Source: B2-G16 sp964528085
Lineage (GTDB): Bacteria > Bipolaricaulota > Bipolaricaulia > UBA7950 > UBA9294
Assembly (NCBI GenBank): GCA_964528085.1
Contig: CAZGRE010000001.1
Span: 16,834-80,833 of the forward strand
Length of the DNA stretch: 64,000 bases
Direction: 5' to 3'
The position numbers were made by a program, and so were the translations under genes. A model generated the notes under the pieces. That model worked only from the letters and a program-made list of their open reading frames with translations, searched no databases and had not been told where the DNA came from. Below, one piece after another: positions 57,055-64,000 of the stretch (the first letter of the stretch is position 1; each line of letters opens with the position of its first letter).

Positions 57055-57786
57055 TCACTCATTAAAAACGAAGTAACACTCTATGCATTCTGCAAGATAG
57101 CGGGCCTGATCCGCCTCCCCCCCGCTGAGAGGCCGTCCGCTCAGGGAGATCAATCCGGCCATCGCCGCGGAAACCTCCTCGGGAAGCTCGACCGGCGGGG
57201 AGCCCCCCTCCCCATAGAATATCCCGCGCAGATCCTCATCGATCCTATCGATCGAATCGCGATCGATGATCGTACGGACGGCGAATACGACCCCGAACCT
57301 CCACCGCTCGAGATCCCCCCCGAGGGAGGCAAGGACCTGGGAGAGCGTCTCCTCCAGCATCCGGTTCAGCCTGTTTATGGAGGCGAACAGGCCCTCGTCG
57401 CTTGACCGATCGAGGAGGGGGATCAGCCCATCGGGTGAGGCCCGTTCGATCTCCTCGAGGGTCGACCGGTAGGAGAGACAGAACTCGGCGGCATCGAGGC
57501 GCAAAGAGGCAAGGGACGAGAGAGCTTCTGAAGGGGTCTTTAGGAGGGAGTCGAGGGATATCCGGTAAAGGGCGGCCGTCAATCGATCGCACGATGAGAC
57601 GATCCCCTGTGGAACGGCGACCGAAGAACCCCTGAACAGATAATCGGCGTAGGACCGATACAGCCCGTAAAGAGGGGCGAAGGAGGAGTAGGCGGAGGCG
57701 AATCCGCCTCCCAGGGATGCCGGAGAGGGGATCCCTAGGAGGGAGATCGACAAGACGGCGAGGAGGATGCCGATCGCTGTCCTCAT
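57055..57786 (-). CDS. Exported helical protein of unknown function
   Basis: A 243-residue product not recognised. It has a signal peptide (AIGILLAVLSISLLGIPSPA). The mature part is almost entirely helical with aromatic-rich segments (SAYSSFAPLYGLYRSYADYL), regularly spaced Leu/Ile, and a C-terminal pair of cysteines (AECIECYFVF). No lipobox. The ATG is at the predicted transcript start, so it is probably leaderless. It diverges from the nucleoside transporter operon and shares a -35 box with it, which hints at related expression. Confidence 0.7.
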   Translation of the reverse strand: MRTAIGILLAVLSISLLGIPSPASLGGGFASAYSSFAPLYGLYRSYADYLFRGSSVAVPQGIVSSCDRLTAALYRISLDSLLKTPSEALSSLASLRLDAAEFCLSYRSTLEEIERASPDGLIPLLDRSSDEGLFASINRLNRMLEETLSQVLASLGGDLERWRFGVVFAVRTIIDRDSIDRIDEDLRGIFYGEGGSPPVELPEEVSAAMAGLISLSGRPLSGGEADQARYLAECIECYFVFNE

Positions 57787-57792
57787 AAAACG

Positions 57793-57822
57793 ATTCTAGG
57801 ATCGAGTGAGGAACGTTTGCAA
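57793..57822 (-). promoter_or_regulatory. Minus-strand promoter using the shared TTGCAA
   Basis: -35 TTGCAA (57817-57822), 18-bp spacer, -10 TAGAAT (57793-57798). The expected start, about 57786, coincides with the A of the ATG of the exported-protein gene. Confidence 0.6.
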
Positions 57823-57844
57823 CCCTCTCCCTTTCTGCTAGAAT
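57817..57844 (+). promoter_or_regulatory. Plus-strand promoter of the nucleoside transporter operon
   Basis: -35 TTGCAA (57817-57822, self-complementary and shared with the divergent promoter), 16-bp spacer, extended -10 TGCTAGAAT (57836-57844). It gives a leader of about 50 nt with GGAGG before TTG 57904. Confidence 0.65.
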
Positions 57845-57903
57845 GCTCACTAACAAGGGCCGCCGCTCTATTGGGCGGAAGGAAACGGAGAAGGAGGCAG
57901 AAG

Positions 57904-59082
57904 TTGAAGAAGGCGTTGGTTCTTCTCACGCTTATGGTTTTGGGCCTATCCCTGGTCGGGTTGACCGGGGTCGGGGCGGGGAAGGTAGCGGTGGTTCTGG
58001 ACGTCGGTGGACGGGGGGACGTCTCGTTCAACGACATGGGGTTCAAGGGGACGGACCAGGCGGCGATCGACTTCGGGCTGGAGATGGTCGAGGTTCAAAG
58101 CGCAACAGCGGCGGACTACGCGCCTAACCTGCGGAACCTGGCGCGGACCGGGGAATACGATTTGATCATCGGGGTCGGGTTCCTCCTCACCGATGCGATG
58201 GCCGAGGTGGCCGACGAGTTCCCGAATCAGAAGTTCGCGATCATCGACGGGTTCATCCCTGACAAGCCGAACGTGATGGCGATCCTGTTCCGCGAGAACG
58301 AGATGTCGGCCCTGGTCGGTGCCCTCGCCGCAATGGCAGCGGCGGAGCACGGCTATGACTACGCCGGTGTGGTCCTCGGAATCGAGATCCCGGTCCTCTA
58401 TCACTTCGAGGCCGGTTTCCGCTTCGGTATGGACTGGGGGCTGAATAAGTACGCCGAGGTGAAGGGGACGACGCCAGATGTCGGCCTCCTCTACACCTAC
58501 ACCGGGACGTTCAGCGACATCGCGGCCGGCAAGTCGGCCTCTGAGGCGATGCTCGCCCAGGGGGCGGTCGGGATCTACAACGTCGCCGGCCCGCTCGGCC
58601 TCGGCGACCTGGAGGCGATAACCGAAGCCCACGATAACGCGGGGACGACCTACGGTCCTCCGTACTACTTCGGGGTGGACGCGAACCAGGATTACCTCGG
58701 GAACGGGATGCATGCCCTCGCCAGCGGGATGAAGCGGGTCGACACCGGCTGCTACATGGCCGTCGAGTCCGTCGTCAATGGGACGTTCCAGGGCGGGATC
58801 ATCAGCCTCGGCCTGAAGGAAGGCGGGGTATCGATCAGCAAGCTCGACGATCTGGTCGACTTCATCGACTTCGGTGTCGCCGGTGGGGCGATCTCGGCCG
58901 ACGATTTCTACACGATCCTCGGGAACTGGGCGTTCAACCGCGCCACCGTTCCGATGTGGATCTGGAACGCAGTCGATGAGCTGGAGAAGGGGATCCTCGA
59001 CGGGTCGATCGTCGTCCCGACCGCCGACACCGGCGACGAGATGAAGGCGATCCGCGAGCAGTACACGCTCGGGGCCCCCTAG
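57904..59082 (+). CDS. BMP-family substrate-binding protein (nucleoside uptake), first copy
   Basis: A 392-residue exported protein with a signal peptide (LKKALVLLTLMVLGLSLVGL). The PnrA/BMP domain is seen in GRGDVSFNDMGFKGTDQAAI, DLIIGVGFLLTDAMAEVADE, NQKFAIIDG and GVDANQDYLGNGMHALASGM. The family binds purine nucleosides or related ligands. It starts at TTG 57904 because GGAGG lies 6 bases upstream and the signal peptide begins there; the longer frame from 57817 covers the promoter. It is followed by a UUCG-type terminator and then the ABC ATPase. Confidence 0.9.
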   Translation: MKKALVLLTLMVLGLSLVGLTGVGAGKVAVVLDVGGRGDVSFNDMGFKGTDQAAIDFGLEMVEVQSATAADYAPNLRNLARTGEYDLIIGVGFLLTDAMAEVADEFPNQKFAIIDGFIPDKPNVMAILFRENEMSALVGALAAMAAAEHGYDYAGVVLGIEIPVLYHFEAGFRFGMDWGLNKYAEVKGTTPDVGLLYTYTGTFSDIAAGKSASEAMLAQGAVGIYNVAGPLGLGDLEAITEAHDNAGTTYGPPYYFGVDANQDYLGNGMHALASGMKRVDTGCYMAVESVVNGTFQGGIISLGLKEGGVSISKLDDLVDFIDFGVAGGAISADDFYTILGNWAFNRATVPMWIWNAVDELEKGILDGSIVVPTADTGDEMKAIREQYTLGAP

Positions 59083-59099
59083 CAAGGGCTACTTATGCA

Positions 59100-59131
59100 G
59101 GGAGGGAGGAGTTCGCTCCTTCCTCCCTTTT
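59100..59131 (+). terminator. Terminator with UUCG loop between binding protein and ABC genes
   Basis: GGGAGGGAGGAG (59100-59111), loop TTCG, CTCCTTCCTCCC (59116-59127), then TTTT. All 12 positions pair (one G-T). Partial termination here would give much more binding protein than transporter. Confidence 0.8.
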
Positions 59132-59162
59132 CCCGTTCTCAGTCGGACCGAGGGGAGGGGGG

Positions 59163-60764
59163 ATGAGCGAGTTCAAGGAAGATTCAAACAACCATGGCTA
59201 TTTCCTTCGGGCCGAGGGGATCAGCAAGGTCTATCCCGACGGGACGGTCGCTCTTAAGGACGTGGATCTGGAGATCCTCCCGCAGGAGATCCTCGGGCTC
59301 CTCGGGGAGAACGGAGCGGGGAAGACGACCTTGACGAAGATCCTCTCCGGCCTCCTCCCGCCGACGAACGGGCGGGTCATCTCCCCGCGCGGTCCGGTCC
59401 GGTTCTCAAGCCCGCGGGAGGCCCTCGACTTCGGGATCGGGATGGTCCACCAGCACTTCGCCCTCGTCGGACCGTTCACCGCTGCGGAGAACGTCGCCCT
59501 CAGCCATGAGCGGCCGTTCACGCGGATCCACCTCGCCCGCACCGAGGAGAGGCTTAAAAAGTTGATGGAGGAGAGCGGACTGCATGTCCCGCTCGACGTC
59601 CCGGTCGAGAAGCTCGCCGTCGGCGAGCAGCAACGCGTCGAGATCCTGAAGGTCCTCTCACGCGACGTCGACCTTCTCATCCTGGACGAGCCGACGAGCG
59701 TCCTCACCCCGCTCGAGGTAAACGAGCTGTTCGCGCTGTTGAAGAAGCTTCGAAGCGCGGGGAAGTCGATCATCCTGATCACGCACAAGCTGAAGGAGGT
59801 CGGGTCGATCACCGACCGGATCGTCGTCCTCAGGGGAGGGAAGCTGGTCGGGGATCTTCCGACCGCTGAGGCGACCCCGGCCCGACTCGCCCGGCTGATG
59901 GTCGGGGAGGTGATCGAGGAGGAGAGCGCGGTCGAGCTGAGCGCCGATGAGCTCCCCCGCCACGTGAGAGCGAGGAGGGCCGTTGCAGAGCGCGAGGGGG
60001 AAGGGACCCTCCACGTCGAGGGGCTGACCGTACGCGGGGACACGAAGGAGATCGCGGTAAAGGACCTGTCGTTCGACGTCTATTCCGGAGAGATATTCGG
60101 GATCGCCGGGGTGGAGGGGAACGGCCAGACCGAGCTCGTCGAGGCGCTGACAGGGCTCCGCCCGGCGGTGAGCGGAAAGGCGACGATAAACGGGGTCAAC
60201 ATCCTGGGTAAGGACCCGCGTGAGATATACCGGCTCGGGGTGGCACACATCCCGGAGGACCGCTGGCGGCTCGGCCTCGTCCTCCCGTTCACCCTAGCAG
60301 AGAACGCGATCCTGGGGGTGCAGCGGTGGGACGAGTTCCGCGGACCGCTCTCATTCCTTCGCTGGAAGAGGATCAACAAACACGTCCGCGAACTGATCGA
60401 GCGGTTCGACATCCAGGCGACCGGTCCAAGTGCCCCGGCGAAGAGCCTCTCCGGGGGGAACCAGCAGAAGCTGATCGTCGGGAGAGAGCTCGCCAAGAAC
60501 CCGGAGATAATCGTCGCCTCCCAGCCGACCCGCGGGCTCGACATCGGGGCGGCGAAGTACATCCGTGACCTCCTCCTCGAGATGCGGGACAACGGGAGGG
60601 CAATCCTCCTCGTCTCCGCCGACCTCGACGAGGTCCTCGCCCTCTCCGACCGGGTGGCGATCATGTACGAGGGACGGTTCATGGAGGTCTGCCGGCCGGA
60701 GGAGCTCGACCGCGAGACGATCGGCCTGTTGATGGGCGGGGTGAAGAGCAAGGAGGGGGTATGA
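59163..60764 (+). CDS. Nucleoside/simple-sugar type ABC transporter, dual ATP-binding protein
   Basis: 533 residues with two fused ATPase domains of the RbsA type. The first has LGLLGENGAGKTTLTKILSG, KLAVGEQQRVEIL and LLILDEPTSVLTP. The second is degenerate at Walker A (GIAGVEGNGQTELVEAL) with SLSGGNQQKLIVGREL and VASQPTRGLDIGA. With the two permeases it forms a BMP-type (NupNOPQ-like) uptake system for purine nucleosides. The end overlaps the first permease by 4 bp. Confidence 0.93.
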   Translation: MSEFKEDSNNHGYFLRAEGISKVYPDGTVALKDVDLEILPQEILGLLGENGAGKTTLTKILSGLLPPTNGRVISPRGPVRFSSPREALDFGIGMVHQHFALVGPFTAAENVALSHERPFTRIHLARTEERLKKLMEESGLHVPLDVPVEKLAVGEQQRVEILKVLSRDVDLLILDEPTSVLTPLEVNELFALLKKLRSAGKSIILITHKLKEVGSITDRIVVLRGGKLVGDLPTAEATPARLARLMVGEVIEEESAVELSADELPRHVRARRAVAEREGEGTLHVEGLTVRGDTKEIAVKDLSFDVYSGEIFGIAGVEGNGQTELVEALTGLRPAVSGKATINGVNILGKDPREIYRLGVAHIPEDRWRLGLVLPFTLAENAILGVQRWDEFRGPLSFLRWKRINKHVRELIERFDIQATGPSAPAKSLSGGNQQKLIVGRELAKNPEIIVASQPTRGLDIGAAKYIRDLLLEMRDNGRAILLVSADLDEVLALSDRVAIMYEGRFMEVCRPEELDRETIGLLMGGVKSKEGV

Positions 60765-61906
60765 CGGAGGGGAGATCGAAGCTCCTGCGCGGGGTCCATC
60801 GGACGCTGACCGGGCTCCACCCGGCCCTTGAATCGGTACTCGCCGGCGTGGTCGGGCTCTTGATCGGCGCGATTTTGATGTACATCTGGGGGTTCGATCC
60901 ATGGAAGGCGTACATCGCCCTGTTCAAAGGAGCATACGGCGGATCGTACGAGATCTCGAGTTCGCTCGCCCGAGCGACCCCGCTGATCCTGACAGCGCTC
61001 ACGTTCTCGATCTGCGTCCGAGCCGGGATGTTCAACATCGGGGCGGAGGGGCAGATGTACATGGGAGCGATCGCCTCGGTCGTCGTCGCCCTGTTCGTCC
61101 TCCCGCCCGGCGTCGGCCAGATCCTCGGGCTCGTCCTCGCCATGCTCGCTGGGGCGGCGTGGAGCCTGATCCCGGCCCTGCTCAAGATCACCCGCGGGGT
61201 GAACGAGGTCATCTCCACGATCATGTTCAACTGGATCGGGCGTTGGCTCGTCCTGTATCTAGCCATATTCGTCCTCGGCGACCCGAATCGGGCGGAGAAG
61301 ACGATCAGCATCCCCACCGCCGCCCGGTTCCCCGTCCTCGTACGCGGGACCGACCTCTCTTACACGATCTTCGTCTCGATCGCTTTCGCCCTCGTCATCT
61401 ACTTCATCCTCTGGCACACAGCGATCGGCTACGAGGTGCGCGCCGCCGGCCTCAACCCGACGGCGGCGAAGTACGGAGGGATAAAGAGTAGGAGGACGAT
61501 GCTCCTCGCGTTCGTCCTCGGGGGGTTCGCCGCCGGGCTCGCCGGAGCGACGATCGTCATGGGACTCCGCCCGACGTACGCGATCTACGGAGGCGGCGGT
61601 CTCCCGCAGCTGACTAACACCGGATTCGACGGGATGGCAGTGGCCATGGTTGGTAGGAACCATCCGATCGGGATACTGGTCGCCGCTCTATTCTTCGGCG
61701 GCCTGAACGCCGGTGGGAGGGTGATGCAGTTCTACGGCTCTAACCCGGTCCCACTCGAGATGGTCCGGGTTGTCATGGGGGCGATCGTCCTCGCCATGTC
61801 GATCCCTGAGCTGATCCGGATCTTCCCGGCGATGAAGCACGAAGGGGAGAGGTTCATCGGGCTCCTACGACGCCTTAAGCGCTCGCCAAAGGAGGGTTCG
61901 GCATGA
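60761..61906 (+). CDS. Nucleoside-type ABC transporter permease 1
   Basis: A 381-residue permease with about ten spans. Family landmarks: FSICVRAGMFNIGAEGQMYM, TRGVNEVISTIMFNWIGRWL, and GFDGMAVAMVGRNHPIGI. This is the larger of the permease pair seen in BMP-type systems. ATGA overlaps couple it to the ATPase before and to permease 2 after. Confidence 0.92.
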   Translation: MTEGRSKLLRGVHRTLTGLHPALESVLAGVVGLLIGAILMYIWGFDPWKAYIALFKGAYGGSYEISSSLARATPLILTALTFSICVRAGMFNIGAEGQMYMGAIASVVVALFVLPPGVGQILGLVLAMLAGAAWSLIPALLKITRGVNEVISTIMFNWIGRWLVLYLAIFVLGDPNRAEKTISIPTAARFPVLVRGTDLSYTIFVSIAFALVIYFILWHTAIGYEVRAAGLNPTAAKYGGIKSRRTMLLAFVLGGFAAGLAGATIVMGLRPTYAIYGGGGLPQLTNTGFDGMAVAMVGRNHPIGILVAALFFGGLNAGGRVMQFYGSNPVPLEMVRVVMGAIVLAMSIPELIRIFPAMKHEGERFIGLLRRLKRSPKEGSA

Positions 61907-62796
61907 GCTTCAACGACATCATCAGCCTTCTGCGAATATCCCTTCACGCCATGGTACCGCTGACCCTGACAGCGATCGGGGAGATCGTCGGGGAGACGGC
62001 CGGGCTGTTCAACATCGGCCTGGAAGGGATGCTCCTCCTCTCCGCGTTCGCCGGGGCACTCGGTGCGGAGGCGGGCGGGCCGGCGGTCGGCCTGTTGATC
62101 GGGATGGGGGTCGGAGGGGGGATCGGCCTCATCTTCTCGGTGATCAACACCTACTGGAAGGGAACGCAGATGGTGACCGGGATCGGGATAAACCTCTTCG
62201 CCATGGGAGTCGTGGCGTTCGGCCTGATCCAACTCGGGGCCCCCGGGTTCCACGACGTCCCGAAGGCGGCCGAGCTGACGAAGTGGCGGACGGCGATGGG
62301 ATCGATCAGCCCGCTGATCGTCGTCGCACTCGTCCTCCCATTCCTGATCCATTGGTTCCTGAAACGGACGCGGGCCGGGCTGATCCTGAAGGCGGTCGGG
62401 GAGAACCCGGAGGCGGCGGACGTGGCCGGGATCAACGTGAACATGGTACGCCTCCTCGCCACCACCTTCGGCGGGACCCTCGCCGGTCTGGCCGGGGCGT
62501 ACATGAGCGTGGGGTGGATGGGACTGGTGACGAAGGACCTGTCAGCCGGAAGGGGGTTCATCGCGCTGGCGTGCGTGGTATTCAGCGGGCTGAACCCGCT
62601 CCTCGCCCTCCTGGCCGGGTTCATCTTCGGGTTCTTCCAGGCGCTCGCCGAATGGGTGAAGACCCTCCCGGCCAAGCCGATCCCGAGCCAGTTCGTCTCG
62701 ATGCTCCCCTACATCGTCACCCTCCTCGTCGTCTCAGGTGCGATAGGGAGGGTCCGGTTTCCGAAGGCGCTCGGTGAACCTTATAAGCGGGAGTAA
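61903..62796 (+). CDS. Nucleoside-type ABC transporter permease 2
   Basis: A 297-residue permease with about eight spans: MVPLTLTAIGEIVGETAGLF, NIGLEGMLLLSAFAGALGA, TYWKGTQMVTGIGINLFAMG and GRGFIALACVVFSGLNPL. It is the smaller partner of permease 1. The operon appears to end here; a separate promoter lies before the next binding-protein gene. Confidence 0.92.
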   Translation: MSFNDIISLLRISLHAMVPLTLTAIGEIVGETAGLFNIGLEGMLLLSAFAGALGAEAGGPAVGLLIGMGVGGGIGLIFSVINTYWKGTQMVTGIGINLFAMGVVAFGLIQLGAPGFHDVPKAAELTKWRTAMGSISPLIVVALVLPFLIHWFLKRTRAGLILKAVGENPEAADVAGINVNMVRLLATTFGGTLAGLAGAYMSVGWMGLVTKDLSAGRGFIALACVVFSGLNPLLALLAGFIFGFFQALAEWVKTLPAKPIPSQFVSMLPYIVTLLVVSGAIGRVRFPKALGEPYKRE

Positions 62797-62840
62797 ACCC
62801 CGTTCGACAAAGGAATAACCCCCCATCGGCAGAGCCATTC

Positions 62841-62868
62841 TGGACACAAAGCCGATATTAACTACAAT
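62841..62868 (+). promoter_or_regulatory. Promoter of the second binding-protein gene
   Basis: -35 TGGACA (62841-62846), 16-bp spacer, -10 TACAAT (62863-62868). A small CCGTC/GACGG stem and AAGGAGG follow in the leader of about 40 nt. Confidence 0.6.
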
Positions 62869-62914
62869 GGCCCTAAGCCGTCAGCCGGACGGTTAAGTTC
62901 AAAAGGAGGTCAAG

Positions 62915-63952
62915 ATGAAACGGGTAGGATTGGTAGCGTTGCTGTTGGTCACGATGGGGGCCCTTGTTGCGTTCGCCGCCGATTATCCAAAGGTCGGCCT
63001 GATCCTCGCCACAGGCGGATTGGGTGACAAGTCGTTCAACGACCAAAGCTTCAAGGGAGCATCGGACGCGGCCGCGCAGATAGCGGCCCAGTACGGGGTG
63101 ACGGTCGACGACGTCCTCGACTACGTCGAGCCGAGCGATATCTCCGAGTACGAAGGGTATCAGCTTCAGTTCGCCGACTCGGGCGACTACGACATCATCA
63201 TCTGCATCGGGTTCGACCAGGCGTCGGCCCTGGAGACGGTCGCGCCTCAGTATCCCGAGCAGAAGTTCGTGATCGTCGACATGGTAGTCATCGGCGACAA
63301 CATCGCCTCGGTCGTCACGAACGACTGGGAGGAGGCGTTCCTCGTTGGCGTCGCCGCCGGATATCTGACCAAGACGGACATCATCGGGTTCGAGGGAGGG
63401 ATGGAGATCCCGCTGATCATCGGGTTCATGAAGGGGTACACCCAGGGGGCGCAGTGGGTGAACCCGGACGTGGAGGTCCTCGTCCGCTACGTGGGCGAAT
63501 GGGCGAACCCGACCCTCGGTGCTGAACTGGCGCGCGAGATGTACAACGCCGGGGCCGATTACATCTACGGGGCGGCCGGTAAGTCCCACCTCGGGGTGTT
63601 CACCGCCGCGGAGGAGAGCCCGAACCGGTACGCGTTCGGGACCGACGTCGACCAGGCGCTGACCGCACCTGAGCACGCCGACGTCATCGTCGGAAGCGGT
63701 CTGAAGCGGGTCGACCTCGCCGTCGAGTCGCAGATCCTCCGGATGGCGAACGGGACCTGGGCTCCCGGGATCTACAGCTACGGGATCACCTCCGAGTTCG
63801 GGTTCGGAACAGGAATTGCGATCGGCCACCTCGACGTGAACGACTACATCACGAAGAGCGCCTCGGAGGTGGAGGTCCCCTGCGAGCTGATCTTGAAGCT
63901 GATCGAGGCAGTGAACGGGATCAAAGACGGCTCGATCGTCATCGAACACTGA
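62915..63952 (+). CDS. BMP-family substrate-binding protein, second copy
   Basis: A 345-residue exported protein with a signal peptide (VGLVALLLVTMGALVAFAA). The domain is PnrA/BMP-like: GLILATGGLGDKSFNDQSFK, YDIIICIGFDQASALETVAP, EQKFVIVD, GFEGGMEIPLIIGFMKGYTQ and GSGLKRVDLAV. It resembles the first copy in fold but differs clearly in sequence, so another nucleoside-like ligand is possible. AAGGAGG precedes the ATG. A further gene begins 23 bp downstream. Confidence 0.92.
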   Translation: MKRVGLVALLLVTMGALVAFAADYPKVGLILATGGLGDKSFNDQSFKGASDAAAQIAAQYGVTVDDVLDYVEPSDISEYEGYQLQFADSGDYDIIICIGFDQASALETVAPQYPEQKFVIVDMVVIGDNIASVVTNDWEEAFLVGVAAGYLTKTDIIGFEGGMEIPLIIGFMKGYTQGAQWVNPDVEVLVRYVGEWANPTLGAELAREMYNAGADYIYGAAGKSHLGVFTAAEESPNRYAFGTDVDQALTAPEHADVIVGSGLKRVDLAVESQILRMANGTWAPGIYSYGITSEFGFGTGIAIGHLDVNDYITKSASEVEVPCELILKLIEAVNGIKDGSIVIEH

Positions 63953-63975
63953 TCCGACCGGATTAAGGCGGGTCG

Positions 63976-64000
63976 ATGCCTGAGTTTGCGGTAGAGATGA
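63976..64000 (+). CDS. Start of a downstream gene, probably an ABC ATPase (cut by window edge)
   Basis: ATG at 63976 opens MPEFAVEM and remains open to the edge, with AAGG about 9 bases upstream. Only eight codons are visible. Its place after a BMP protein and this type of N-terminus suggest a second dual-ATPase subunit. This is a guess from context. Confidence 0.4.

Noticed and set aside
56786..57058. 90-residue minus-strand ORF in the gene-free stretch
   Set aside because: No recognisable domain, no ribosome site, and it runs through strong hairpins. Composition does not look like a protein of this genome.

Overview
The window is ordinary, densely packed bacterial chromosome with high G+C, short intergenic gaps and many ATGA or GTGA overlaps between genes. 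I see no insertion sequence, prophage, CRISPR array or rRNA. The organism looks like a diderm bacterium with an anaerobic lifestyle. The envelope evidence is lptB/lptC, lgt and lnt, many lipoproteins and exported proteins. The anaerobic evidence is a class III ribonucleotide reductase with its radical-SAM activase, plus a single-cluster ferredoxin like that of Thermotoga. A candidate-phylum lineage such as Bipolaricaulota (Acetothermia), or a relative of the Thermotoga grade, would fit, but this is a low-confidence guess. One 100-base run of N (3700-3799) marks an assembly gap.

Layout. 1-6000: prs (cut by the window edge) and an unusual glmU on the minus strand, divergent trpS, then nrdD with its glycyl-radical domain on a separate small ORF, and nrdG across the gap. 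6200-12500: rpsT-secF-recJ facing yidC-jag-mnmE. 12500-16600: riboflavin genes (ribE-ribBA-ribH), hisS and an adenosine-specific kinase family protein. 16600-19800: an ABC-2 exporter behind a structured leader, a TatT-like lipoprotein and a ferredoxin. 19800-31000: patatin-EamA-ahcY, ctpA-gpsA-FAD reductase, an O-antigen ligase-like protein with TPRs, and secA. 31000-34050: an aromatic-type amino acid ABC transporter. 34060-38670: the hrcA-grpE-dnaK-dnaJ heat-shock operon under a CIRCE operator. 38670-45050: rdgB/secG, pyrG, lptC/lptB, lgt and lnt. 45075-52320: PKD-domain surface proteins, an ECF sigma factor with a membrane-anchored CBM48 partner, and an unrecognised protein coupled to mraY. 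53300-57800: tRNA-Leu, a Crp/Fnr regulator, a histidine kinase/response regulator pair and an exported protein of unknown function. 57900-64000: two BMP-type nucleoside-uptake substrate-binding proteins with an ABC ATPase and two permeases.

The strongest discovery is upstream of the aromatic-type transporter. A consensus promoter (TTGACA-17-TATAGT) drives a 26-codon leader peptide that contains F-G-F-Y-W-F-W-F. A stable stem and an intrinsic terminator followed by TTTT come next, and the transporter starts about 320 nt after the predicted start site. This has the form of a ribosome-mediated attenuator reading all three aromatic amino acids. A second leader with a 7-codon ORF and mutually exclusive helices precedes the ABC-2 exporter.

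Recurring themes. Several genes have a good -10 box placed so that the transcript would begin at or within a few bases of the start codon, without a Shine-Dalgarno sequence. This suggests leaderless translation is common (ribE, the O-antigen ligase-like gene, lnt, the gene before mraY, the gene at 57786 and the aromatic leader peptide). Several gene ends carry long perfect G+C hairpins with little or no U tract. Some enzymes appear altered at catalytic sites: GlmU lacks the pyrophosphorylase signature, Lnt has Met where the catalytic Lys is expected, and Jag lacks the KH GXXG loop.
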